IMG/VR virus record: IMGVR_UViG_3300042507_001474
Coordinates: 1-42,054 of that record
Source of the DNA: a virus
Strand: one strand, 5' to 3'
DNA: 42,054 nucleotides
Below the pieces are notes generated by a model, which saw only the letters and a list, made by a program, of their open reading frames with translations, made no database searches and was not told the origin of the DNA. Made by a program: the position numbers and the translations under genes. Below, in pieces: positions 17,535 to 24,643 of the stretch (the first letter of the stretch is position 1; the number at the start of each line of letters is the position of its first letter).

Positions 17535-17788
17535 TGGCAAAGATTTTCCGTGGACCAACTATGAAGATAAAGCTTGGGTTGGCAAACGACCTATGGTTTG
17601 TTTCATACCCATGGGGAAAGACTGTTGTTAAAGACAACGGAACCTGGAAGACAATCGTATCCCCGCAAGATTCATCTCTTGCCGATTATGACAAGGTTCT
17701 GCGCGGTGGGTATGACAACCCAATTACAGATGCGGAAGCAGCAGAGTTAACTGCTGCTGGTTATGGGGATTACATTGTCGAATTGTAG
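17534..17788 (+). CDS. Small beta-rich protein, 84 aa
   Basis: The frame is open from an ATG at 17510, but the ATG at 17534 shares its A with the upstream stop (TAATG), the commonest junction in this genome, so it is chosen. The protein starts MAKIFRGPTMKIKLGL and contains DLWFVSYPWGKTVV. The C-terminal half is acidic and helical. No family recognised. It overlaps the next gene by 26 bases. Confidence 0.7.
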   Translation: MAKIFRGPTMKIKLGLANDLWFVSYPWGKTVVKDNGTWKTIVSPQDSSLADYDKVLRGGYDNPITDAEAAELTAAGYGDYIVEL

Positions 17789-18017
17789 AAGCGGTTGCAA
17801 AACACAAGACCATGCAAACTGGGGCGAGTGTGCTCGTGCAGCCAATCTTAGTATTGGTAACGAGCAGGTTAGCAATACATTAAAGAGTAATGAAAAAGAA
17901 TTAACAGCCTATCGAGATGCTCGCAAGCTTGGTATACAACCAGCATCAACAAGGATGAAAGATATCCAGAAAGCCGTGAGGGTTTCTGAAGCTACTGGAA
18001 GGGCAGCGAAAGCGTAA
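17763..18017 (+). CDS. Small protein with GCKTQDH motif, 84 aa
   Basis: The frame overlaps its upstream neighbour; TTG at 17775 is an alternative start. Residues 8-23 hold three cysteines in a segment (CRSGCKTQDHANWGEC) like one I recall from many phage tail-region proteins. Helical, Arg/Lys-rich sequence follows. Function unknown. It ends in a TAATG overlap with the connector candidate. Confidence 0.65.
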   Translation: MGITLSNCRSGCKTQDHANWGECARAANLSIGNEQVSNTLKSNEKELTAYRDARKLGIQPASTRMKDIQKAVRVSEATGRAAKA

Positions 18018-18916
18018 TGGCAACATTAAACCAGCTAGTCGAACAGACTATTGCAGAGGTTGGTTCTTATGTAAAGAACCAGGAATCTGTTACAGTCATT
18101 ACATCATCAATGGATAGCGATGACCTGACAGTTGCAATCGATGATGCATCATCTCTTAGCAAAGGTATTGTCGAGATTGATGAAGAGCTTATCTATGTGA
18201 AGAAGTCAATCAAGGACAGCGGTACTATCCAGATTCTTGGCGTTGCAGGTAACCCTGTAGGTCGTGGCTGGCGTGGCACAACAGCAACAAGTCACGTTGC
18301 TGGCTCAGTTGTACGCAACAACCCGCTGTTCCCAAAGACTCAGGTCAAGCGAGCCATCCTAGAAACAATCAAGGGAATGTCATTCCCTGTTATCGCTAAT
18401 GAAACATTCCAGTTCAATGGGTCTGACTACTCATACATCATGCCAGATGCACTAGAAGATATCACTGGTATCTCATGGGATGTGCCAGACTCAACAGGGG
18501 TATGGCAGATAATTAAGAACTGGCGACTAGATACAAACTACTACGATGCCACATCAGGAACTACTAAGCAGGCTTTGGTTCTAAAAGAAACCCCTATGCC
18601 TGGTCGTGATGTACGAGTTCAGTACACAAAGTTCCCAACAGTTATTACTGATAATCAAGAATTAACCGTAAGCGGTCTGCCATCTTCTTGCGAAGATGTA
18701 GTTCGTCTCGGTGCTATGTATCGTCTACTGTCAACAGTAGATGCAGGAAAGGTTACCGCAGTATCTGTATCCGCAGATGCACTTGACCAACCAGTTGCAG
18801 CTGGTGCATCAACCAGTGCTGCTAAGTATATTTTCCAGCTTTACACTGTTCGCTTGGCGGAGGAAATCGCAAAGCAGCAGGCAAACTTCCTAAACACAAT
18901 CCAGTATACGAGGTAA
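18017..18916 (+). CDS. Head-tail connector or tail adaptor candidate
   Basis: 299 residues between the capsid cluster and the tail fibre, where short-tailed phages place connector or tail-tubular genes. An N-terminal beta domain (about 30-100) contains GRGWRGTTATSHVAGSVV. That segment resembles TRGVDGSTAKAHSVGATV in the following fibre, so the two share a module. The remainder mixes strands and helices and ends helical (EEIAKQQANFLNTIQYTR). No catalytic motif. The call is by position and structure class. Confidence 0.55.
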   Translation: MATLNQLVEQTIAEVGSYVKNQESVTVITSSMDSDDLTVAIDDASSLSKGIVEIDEELIYVKKSIKDSGTIQILGVAGNPVGRGWRGTTATSHVAGSVVRNNPLFPKTQVKRAILETIKGMSFPVIANETFQFNGSDYSYIMPDALEDITGISWDVPDSTGVWQIIKNWRLDTNYYDATSGTTKQALVLKETPMPGRDVRVQYTKFPTVITDNQELTVSGLPSSCEDVVRLGAMYRLLSTVDAGKVTAVSVSADALDQPVAAGASTSAAKYIFQLYTVRLAEEIAKQQANFLNTIQYTR

Positions 18917-18919
18917 CGA

Positions 18920-20590
18920 ATGCCAACACCGTCACGTTATTACAGTTCTACAGCTGCTAAGACAACGCTTTCAAGTTCTGTAGATTCATCAAGCGCAAGC
19001 ATCTTGCTTTCTGCTCCATCTGGTCTTCCATCCCAGTATCCATTTACTCTGATTCTTGAAAAGGATTCGGCTAACGAAGAAATCGTAACGGTTACTGCTC
19101 TAGTTGGTTCTTCTTATAGTGTGACTCGCGGTGTTGACGGAAGCACAGCCAAGGCTCACTCAGTTGGAGCAACAGTAGAACACGGCGTATCTGCTCGTGA
19201 CTATGCCGATTCTCGTACACACGAAGTATCAACCAACGCTCACGGTGTAACTGGAGATGTCGTCGGCACTGGCGGAGCGCAGACACTTACTGGTAAGACA
19301 CTTACCACAGCAACTCTTGGTTCAATCCTTGATGCTGGCGGATACAAGATTACAAACTTGGCTACACCTACATCATCTTCTGATGCAGTACGTAAAGACT
19401 TTGCCGATGTTCAGGTAGCAGCAGCAGCCACGTCTGCTGCATCGGCAGCAACCAGTGCTACAAGCGCACTTGCTTCTCAAACAGCTGCTGCTACATCCGC
19501 TGCTAGTGCAGCAACAAGCGTTACGGCAGCAGCCACCAGCGCAGCATCTGCTGCAACTTCTGCTACCGCTGCAGCAACAAGCGCTGCCAGTGCAGCGACA
19601 TCAGCCAGCACCATGTTGGCATCTGTTACAGCAGCAGCAACCTCTGCAGCCTCAGCGTTAGCATCACAGACAGCAGCAGCTACCTCTGCTGCTTCCGCTG
19701 CAACAAGCGCTACATCTGCTGCTAACAGTGCTACTGCTGCTGCTACTAGCGCAACCTCAGCTGCAAACTCAGCCACCGCTGCTGCAAACTCTGTAGCATC
19801 TATTGCATCATACGCAACCGCTGCAGCAACGTCTGCAACTAGTGCAGCCAACTCTGCAACAGCAGCTGCCACATCAGCAGCAAGCGCTGCTGCTAGCGCA
19901 ACCGCTGCATCTACATCGGCATCTTCTGCTGCAGCAAGTTTTGTATCCGTCACTGGTCTTACTGGTTCTGGTATTTTGCGCGACCTTGGAACAATTACCG
20001 AGTCTGATACAACCACAACAACTTATCTTAACGTTGCAACATTAACGGCATCTGCCCAAGCATCAGCCACTGCTGCTGCTACATCAGCAACATCCGCAGC
20101 AAACAGCGCAACAAGCGCAGAAGCATCTGACGTATCCGCACAAAACTGGGCTACACAATTAAGCACACCAGTTGCTGGTGGAGAATACTCAGCCAAGTAC
20201 CATGCACAGGCTGCAGCAACCAGCGCTACAAGCGCTGCCACATCTGCATCAAGTGCAGCGACTAGCGCTACCTCAGCAGCTAACTCCGCTAACCAAGCAG
20301 CGGTGGTGGTTGCTTCAGCGATTTCTGGCACTCTCATTAACGCTAAGGGTGACCTACTTGTTGGTGTTGCAGATGACACTGTCAACCGTTTGGCTGTTGG
20401 AACAGACGGATATCTTCTTACCGCAACATCTTCTACTACATCTGGCATCTCGTGGGCTCCAGCCCCTGTCAGTCTTCCAAGCCAAAGCGGTAACGGAGGA
20501 AAGTATTTAACGACCGATGGTTCAACCGCATCATGGGCAGCCATCGTTACAGACCCACTACCGCAAATCTTCTTATTGATGGGAGCATAA
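18920..20590 (+). CDS. Tail fibre protein with Ala/Ser/Thr repeats
   Basis: 556 residues. An N-terminal beta module (about 1-95) likely attaches to the particle. A typical tail-fibre motif follows (GKTLTTATLGSILDAGGYKI, then TNLATPTSS). From about residue 165 to 475 the protein is built of repeats such as AATSAASAATSATSA, interrupted by a short beta insert (VTGLTGSGILRDLGT), which suggests a long fibrous shaft. The C terminus (about 475-556) is a small beta domain ending LLMGA. The final codons GGGAGC double as the ribosome binding site for the next gene. Confidence 0.85.
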   Translation: MPTPSRYYSSTAAKTTLSSSVDSSSASILLSAPSGLPSQYPFTLILEKDSANEEIVTVTALVGSSYSVTRGVDGSTAKAHSVGATVEHGVSARDYADSRTHEVSTNAHGVTGDVVGTGGAQTLTGKTLTTATLGSILDAGGYKITNLATPTSSSDAVRKDFADVQVAAAATSAASAATSATSALASQTAAATSAASAATSVTAAATSAASAATSATAAATSAASAATSASTMLASVTAAATSAASALASQTAAATSAASAATSATSAANSATAAATSATSAANSATAAANSVASIASYATAAATSATSAANSATAAATSAASAAASATAASTSASSAAASFVSVTGLTGSGILRDLGTITESDTTTTTYLNVATLTASAQASATAAATSATSAANSATSAEASDVSAQNWATQLSTPVAGGEYSAKYHAQAAATSATSAATSASSAATSATSAANSANQAAVVVASAISGTLINAKGDLLVGVADDTVNRLAVGTDGYLLTATSSTTSGISWAPAPVSLPSQSGNGGKYLTTDGSTASWAAIVTDPLPQIFLLMGA

Positions 20591-20591
20591 G

Positions 20592-20795
20592 ATGCCAGCA
20601 TTTGCATTACAACTACGTCGAGGAACTACAGCAGAACACTCGACATTTACAGGTTTGGTTGGAGAGATTACGGTCGATACAACCAAGGACACCATCGTTG
20701 TACACGACGGTTCCACCGTTGGCGGAATCCCGCTAGCGAAAGCATCGGAAGCAGGTTCTGGTGGCTTAGACCCTTTTCTACTTATGGGAGCATAA
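20592..20795 (+). CDS. Small tail protein resembling an Mtd N-terminal domain
   Basis: 67 residues with a beta-prism-like pattern (ALQLRRGTTAEHSTFTGLVG, then EITVDTTKDTIVVHDGS). This is reminiscent of the N-terminal domain of major tropism determinants and other phage fibre-attachment domains. It ends FLLMGA, nearly the same C terminus as the preceding fibre, again embedding GGGAG before the next start. It probably belongs to the tail tip. Confidence 0.65.
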   Translation: MPAFALQLRRGTTAEHSTFTGLVGEITVDTTKDTIVVHDGSTVGGIPLAKASEAGSGGLDPFLLMGA

Positions 20796-20798
20796 CTA

Positions 20799-21119
20799 AT
20801 GGCATACAAAGTCTTGGCTCAGGTAAACCCTTCAGCCACAACAGCAACAACTCTTTACACAGTACCAGCTTCGTCTGCTGCTGTAATTTCAACAATCACA
20901 ATTTGTAACCAAGCAGCATCTGCTGCTACATATCGTATTGCAGTACGTCCAGCAGGAGCAACACTTGCTGCCGTTCACTACGTAGCATATGACATTGCTA
21001 TTGCAGCAAACGATACAACAGCACTAACACTTGGTCTTACTCTTGCTGCAACAGATGTTGTAACAGTTTACGCATCATCAGCAACTCTTTCATTCCACGC
21101 ATACGGCTCAGAAAACTAA
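20799..21119 (+). CDS. Small beta-sandwich virion protein
   Basis: 106 residues, almost wholly short strands rich in Ala and Thr (TLYTVPASSAAVISTITICN, later AYDIAIAANDTTALTLG). No charged core or catalytic motif. The pattern suits a decoration or tail-associated beta-sandwich. It starts 3 bases after the previous stop. Specific role unknown. Confidence 0.65.
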   Translation: MAYKVLAQVNPSATTATTLYTVPASSAAVISTITICNQAASAATYRIAVRPAGATLAAVHYVAYDIAIAANDTTALTLGLTLAATDVVTVYASSATLSFHAYGSEN

Positions 21120-21130
21120 TAGGAGATACA

Positions 21131-21718
21131 ATGGCAATCAGTAGATTTAAGACATCTTCGGTAGCTCAAGGGTTGCCAAAGTATCAAAAGTTTTGGGACG
21201 GTACTGCTGGTCAATATACTGGTGAAACTCAATCTGGTGGTTCTGGTTACAGCAACACTGGACTTCAACCATTTAGTTATAACAATAGAACAGACACATC
21301 TTTAACAAGGGACACTGGTTCAACCATTTTTAACGGTTCAAACCAAGGTGCATATTTTGGTGGAATCCAAAGTGTTAGCTTAGGTGGTGCAGGTTGTTGG
21401 CACATATCATTAAATAATGGAAATCCAGTTCCAGCTGGAACCTATAGTTTTTCAGCTACGGTATATCTTGATTTGAATAATCAAAATACATCTCACGATG
21501 GTGGATATTTCTGGTTGGTTACACCAACCAAGAAATACTGGCTTGGTCAAAAGACAACTCCACCAGATGCAAGAGATACACAACTTACATTAAGTACAAG
21601 CGGTCTTGTAATTACGGCATCAGAGACAATGAAGTTCGAGTCTAACTATTATGACGGTTCATCAGGTTGGGCTATGGGTGGGCGTAACTACGGATTTACT
21701 ATTACAAAGACAGCATAG
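21131..21718 (+). CDS. Tail-tip or receptor-binding candidate, 195 aa
   Basis: AGGAG at 21120-21124 precedes the ATG. The sequence is rich in Gly, Ser, Thr, Asn, Tyr and Trp, with beta periodicity (GCWHISLNNGNPVPAGTYSF). Such composition is common in receptor-binding domains. It lies in the cluster of small tail proteins after the fibre. Base composition is visibly more AT-rich than in the head genes, as often seen in host-range genes. Confidence 0.65.
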   Translation: MAISRFKTSSVAQGLPKYQKFWDGTAGQYTGETQSGGSGYSNTGLQPFSYNNRTDTSLTRDTGSTIFNGSNQGAYFGGIQSVSLGGAGCWHISLNNGNPVPAGTYSFSATVYLDLNNQNTSHDGGYFWLVTPTKKYWLGQKTTPPDARDTQLTLSTSGLVITASETMKFESNYYDGSSGWAMGGRNYGFTITKTA

Positions 21719-21726
21719 GAGCAAGA

Positions 21727-21879
21727 ATGGCTAACGATAGATTGCTAGAAAAAACAATAGACCCAGTTACTGGTGTCGAATCATTGCGTTGGTACACATC
21801 TGCTGAACTTATTGCTATGGGTACTGATGCACCAGAATATATTGCCCAACTTCGGGCAAGAGAACAGGCGGGCAACTAA
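21727..21879 (+). CDS. Small protein, 50 aa
   Basis: ATG at 21727 is preceded by AGGAGCAA and the frame ends in a TAATG overlap with the next gene. The sequence (MANDRLLEKTIDPVTG...) is helical and charged and ends QLRAREQAGN. It may be a chaperone or linker for the tail-tip proteins around it. No family recognised. Confidence 0.65.
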   Translation: MANDRLLEKTIDPVTGVESLRWYTSAELIAMGTDAPEYIAQLRAREQAGN

Positions 21880-22457
21880 TGGGAGTTCGTAGTTTATCAT
21901 CCGCCAGTATTTCTACTGGCGCTAAGCGGTCTAAGTTCTGGGACCAGTCTACCGTATTAAATTCTTATGAAGCCATTGGTACAACATATGTAACTTCAGC
22001 TACTCCATATGTAGAATTTAGTTCAATACCAAGCGGCTATAAAGACTTACAGGTCAGGATATCTGGCGTTGGTAATGGAACAACAATGGTTGCACGATTT
22101 AATAATGATACTGGAAGCAACTATTCTTTCCATAGAATATATAGACCATATTCTTCCAGCACAGCAAATAGCGATGGACAAACTGGAAGAACATCGCTAG
22201 CTGTTTCATATTTAGGAAACGCGCAAAGTACAACACAGTTTGCCAACATCATGAATATTCTTGATTATTCAAATGGTACAACATGGACTCATTTTGTTAA
22301 TCAAAATGGCATTGATGGAAATGGTTCTGGAAATCTTGGCGTATGGTCTGGAGCTTGGTTTAACACTGCAGCGGTTCATACAATAAGATTTTATGGTGAA
22401 GATGGTTCAAACGTTCAACCATTTTCTCGTTTTTCTTTATACGGAATCAAAGGATAA
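21879..22457 (+). CDS. Tail-tip paralogue 1, 192 aa
   Basis: First of three adjacent related proteins. Shared features are an early SIPSGYKDLQVRISG strand pair, the segment RFNNDTGSNYSFHRI, a central YSNGTTWTH-type region and a C terminus ending FSLYGIKG. The N-terminal 35 residues (up to AKRSKFWDQ) differ from the other two and may anchor this copy. Likely a beta-jellyroll receptor-binding or tip protein. Function inferred from position and fold type. Confidence 0.65.
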   Translation: MGVRSLSSASISTGAKRSKFWDQSTVLNSYEAIGTTYVTSATPYVEFSSIPSGYKDLQVRISGVGNGTTMVARFNNDTGSNYSFHRIYRPYSSSTANSDGQTGRTSLAVSYLGNAQSTTQFANIMNILDYSNGTTWTHFVNQNGIDGNGSGNLGVWSGAWFNTAAVHTIRFYGEDGSNVQPFSRFSLYGIKG

Positions 22458-22460
22458 ATA

Positions 22461-22967
22461 ATGCCAACACCTACTTATGATTCAATTTTTTCTCTTACAC
22501 TATCAACTTCTGCTGCAACTGTTACACTTGGAAGCGGTGGCACTGGAACTATTCCATCAACTTTTACTGATTTAGTTTTAGTAATTGATGGCACTCTTAC
22601 AAGTGGAGCAACCAATCCTTGTAGGATAAAATTTAATGGAGACAGCGGAAGTAATTATTCTTTTAATAGAATATTAACTACTGGTGGCGCTTTTGCAAAT
22701 GACCAATCAAGTAATAATAATAATGGAATTCTTGTTTCAGATTTAGCTGGTACTCACTTTTCAGTAATATATACTTTTATTGATTATGCTAATACAAGCG
22801 TTGTTAAAACAACACTAAGTCATCAATATCAATCTGAATATATGGGTCAATATGTTGGAAGATGGAATAGTACGTCTGCCATAAACAGCATATTATTAAC
22901 ACCAGTATCAGCTCCCTTTTCGGCTGGAACCACATTTTCTCTATATGGAATAAAAGCAGGTAGCTAA
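22461..22967 (+). CDS. Tail-tip paralogue 2, 168 aa
   Basis: Related to its neighbours through IPSTFTDLVLVIDG, KFNGDSGSNYSFNRI and the terminal FSLYGIKAGS. It lacks the longer N-terminal extension of paralogue 1. The DNA is notably AT-rich, with runs such as AGTAATAATAATAATGG. Its stop overlaps the next start as TAATG. Probable receptor-binding or tip component. Confidence 0.65.
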   Translation: MPTPTYDSIFSLTLSTSAATVTLGSGGTGTIPSTFTDLVLVIDGTLTSGATNPCRIKFNGDSGSNYSFNRILTTGGAFANDQSSNNNNGILVSDLAGTHFSVIYTFIDYANTSVVKTTLSHQYQSEYMGQYVGRWNSTSAINSILLTPVSAPFSAGTTFSLYGIKAGS

Positions 22968-23482
22968 TGACAATGACATATCAACTAATTAAAGGAATCA
23001 CTGGACAGGGGAATCCTTATACTGTTCCAGCTTCTAGTACTGTTGCTAATGTAACTTTCAGTAGTATACCTAGTACATATACAGACCTTATTGTTCGCGT
23101 AAGCGGTCGCTCAGCTTCTGCATCGCCAGAAGGAACATATATCACATTCAATGGAAGTCAATCAAATTTTTCTGGAACCTACATAATTGGCGATGGTGGT
23201 TCTCCTGGAATTGGAAATATTGCAAGATATATTGGTTCAATTTTTGGCGGTGGCAATACTAATGCATTTAATTGTTGTTATATATATATTCCCAACTATG
23301 CAGTTTCTGCAACTAAAACATTTACGGTTGTAAACTGTGCAGAAAATAGTGCAACCCAAGGATATAACAATATTATGGGTGGACAATGGGCTAACAATTC
23401 TGCAATCAATTCAATTACAATTGAAAGTTCTGGATTTACTCAGAACTCATCATTTACTTTATATGGCGTGACTAAGGCATAA
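22967..23482 (+). CDS. Tail-tip paralogue 3, 171 aa
   Basis: Shares FSSIPSTYTDLIVRVSG, TFNGSQSNFSG and the C-terminal FTLYGVTKA with paralogues 1 and 2. The internal loops differ strongly, as expected of a surface that varies with receptor. The tandem arrangement suggests duplication and divergence of one tip gene. Specific ligand unknown. Confidence 0.65.
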   Translation: MTMTYQLIKGITGQGNPYTVPASSTVANVTFSSIPSTYTDLIVRVSGRSASASPEGTYITFNGSQSNFSGTYIIGDGGSPGIGNIARYIGSIFGGGNTNAFNCCYIYIPNYAVSATKTFTVVNCAENSATQGYNNIMGGQWANNSAINSITIESSGFTQNSSFTLYGVTKA

Positions 23483-23498
23483 TAAACAAGGAGAAAAA

Positions 23499-23726
23499 AT
23501 GACAGATACACTTATGGCAATTGAAGTAAATTGCGAAACAGGCGAAGTTATTGAACGCCCACTTACTGCAGAAGAAATTGCACAACGTGATGCAGATGCT
23601 GCTGCTTATGCAGCAGACCAAGCTGAGCGTGAAGCAATTGCTCAGGCTACTGCTGCTGCTAAAGCATCTGCTGAAGCAAAGCTTGCAGCACTAGGACTTA
23701 CACCAGAAGAAATCGCAGCACTCTAA
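23499..23726 (+). CDS. Ala-rich helical protein, 75 aa
   Basis: AAGGAG precedes the ATG. A short N-terminal strand (LMAIEVNCETGEVIERPLT) leads into a long Ala/Glu helix (ADAAAYAADQAEREAIAQ) and the tail LGLTPEEIAAL. The layout resembles the C-terminal part of phage tail-fibre assembly proteins. It sits between the tip genes and the lysis genes. Role unproven. Confidence 0.6.
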   Translation: MTDTLMAIEVNCETGEVIERPLTAEEIAQRDADAAAYAADQAEREAIAQATAAAKASAEAKLAALGLTPEEIAAL

Positions 23727-23738
23727 AAGGAGAAACAA

Positions 23739-23927
23739 ATGAACGCAAAAGTACAATCAGCAGCACTATCTTGGTTTCGTGCAGCAGCAGCATCTGCTAT
23801 CGCACTTTACCTTGCAGGTCAGACAGACCTTAAGGTCTTAGCAACAGCAGCATTGACAGGATTCCTCGGACCAGTTCTTAAGTGGCTCGACGGTTCCTCA
23901 ACAGACTTCGGTCGCGGAGCAGAATAA
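23739..23927 (+). CDS. Holin candidate (r1t-like)
   Basis: 62 residues preceded by AAGGAG. One to two hydrophobic segments (AAAASAIALYLAGQ and VLATAALTGFLGPVLKWL) end in a polar tail, FGRGAE. The GFLGPVLKWLDGSSTDFG part resembles r1t-type holins as I recall them. A holin makes membrane lesions that release endolysin. It overlaps the next membrane-protein gene as TAATG and is two genes from the endolysin. Confidence 0.65.
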   Translation: MNAKVQSAALSWFRAAAASAIALYLAGQTDLKVLATAALTGFLGPVLKWLDGSSTDFGRGAE

Positions 23928-24130
23928 TGTCTACCAACGAATGGGCTGGTATCGCAGTAGCGGTTACCACAATAGTCGCCAGCTTTGCTGGCTCAGTTCG
24001 TTGGTTAGTAAAGCACTACCTCACAGAATTGAAACCAAATTCAGGCAGCTCGATGCGTGACTCAATTGATAGATTAGAGAAGCGTGTTGACAGCCTGTAT
24101 GAATTAGTAGCTGGAAAGAGACATGAATGA
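23927..24130 (+). CDS. Second small membrane protein (holin or antiholin candidate)
   Basis: The open frame extends upstream to 23882, but the ATG at 23927 forms a TAATG overlap and gives a protein beginning MSTNEWAGIAVAVTTIV, so it is chosen (67 aa). A single N-terminal membrane helix (about 7-28) is followed by a coiled coil (SIDRLEKRVDSLYELV). This arrangement is common for phage lysis-cassette partners. It overlaps the endolysin start as ATGA. Confidence 0.65.
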   Translation: MSTNEWAGIAVAVTTIVASFAGSVRWLVKHYLTELKPNSGSSMRDSIDRLEKRVDSLYELVAGKRHE

Positions 24131-24633
24131 AACCTGTAGTCAAGAAAGCCACACCTGCTGCTCTTGCTGTTCTCCGTCAAGCGACGGCGTTAAAACCAAA
24201 GCGGAAGAAAGCAAGCGATGGTCTTCTACCATCTGCAGCACATGTCAAGCAGAGTCCGAATTCGGACCACAATACTGGGCTAGCAGCAGACCTTACTCAT
24301 GACCCAGACAATGGTATTGACTGTGCAGAAATATTTGAAAAGCTTAAGGAAGACAAGCGTGTTTCGTATCTTATTTTCCAAGGAAAGATTTGGTCTAAAG
24401 AAAAATCCAAGCTGGGAAACAGACGGTACACTGGGAGTAATCCTCATAACAAGCATCTTCATATTTCTATTAACGCCTCTAGTGCTGCCGATACTTCTCC
24501 ATGGTTTTGGTGGATGAATCAACCAAAGATTATTAATCAGGTTAAAGCAGCTATCGCTGTAGTTCCAGTAAAGAAAGCGTACCCAGCAGAAGATACATCT
24601 AAATGCTGTCAGCACTGCCCATCTAAGAAGTAG
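24127..24633 (+). CDS. Endolysin, M15-type peptidase
   Basis: 168 residues. The zinc-peptidase motif SDHNTGLAADLT gives H48 and D55 as metal ligands, and NKHLHISI gives H112, as in D-Ala-D-Ala carboxypeptidase/VanY-like M15 enzymes that cut peptidoglycan cross-bridges. The N-terminal 35 residues are basic. The C terminus (KCCQHCPSKK) contains three closely spaced cysteines of unknown use. There is no signal peptide, so release through the adjacent holin is expected. Catalytic assignment is by motif only. Confidence 0.8.
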   Translation: MKPVVKKATPAALAVLRQATALKPKRKKASDGLLPSAAHVKQSPNSDHNTGLAADLTHDPDNGIDCAEIFEKLKEDKRVSYLIFQGKIWSKEKSKLGNRRYTGSNPHNKHLHISINASSAADTSPWFWWMNQPKIINQVKAAIAVVPVKKAYPAEDTSKCCQHCPSKK

Positions 24634-24643
24634 GAGATAAGTC

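Noticed and set aside
19477-20016. 179-aa minus frame opposite the tail fibre
   Set aside because: A mirror of the Ala/Ser/Thr codon repeats; its Ala/Val-rich product is an artefact of composition. The same applies to the minus frame at 20023-20607.
20592-20795. Diversity-generating retroelement, suggested by the Mtd-like domain
   Set aside because: No reverse transcriptase and no template/variable repeat pair were seen.
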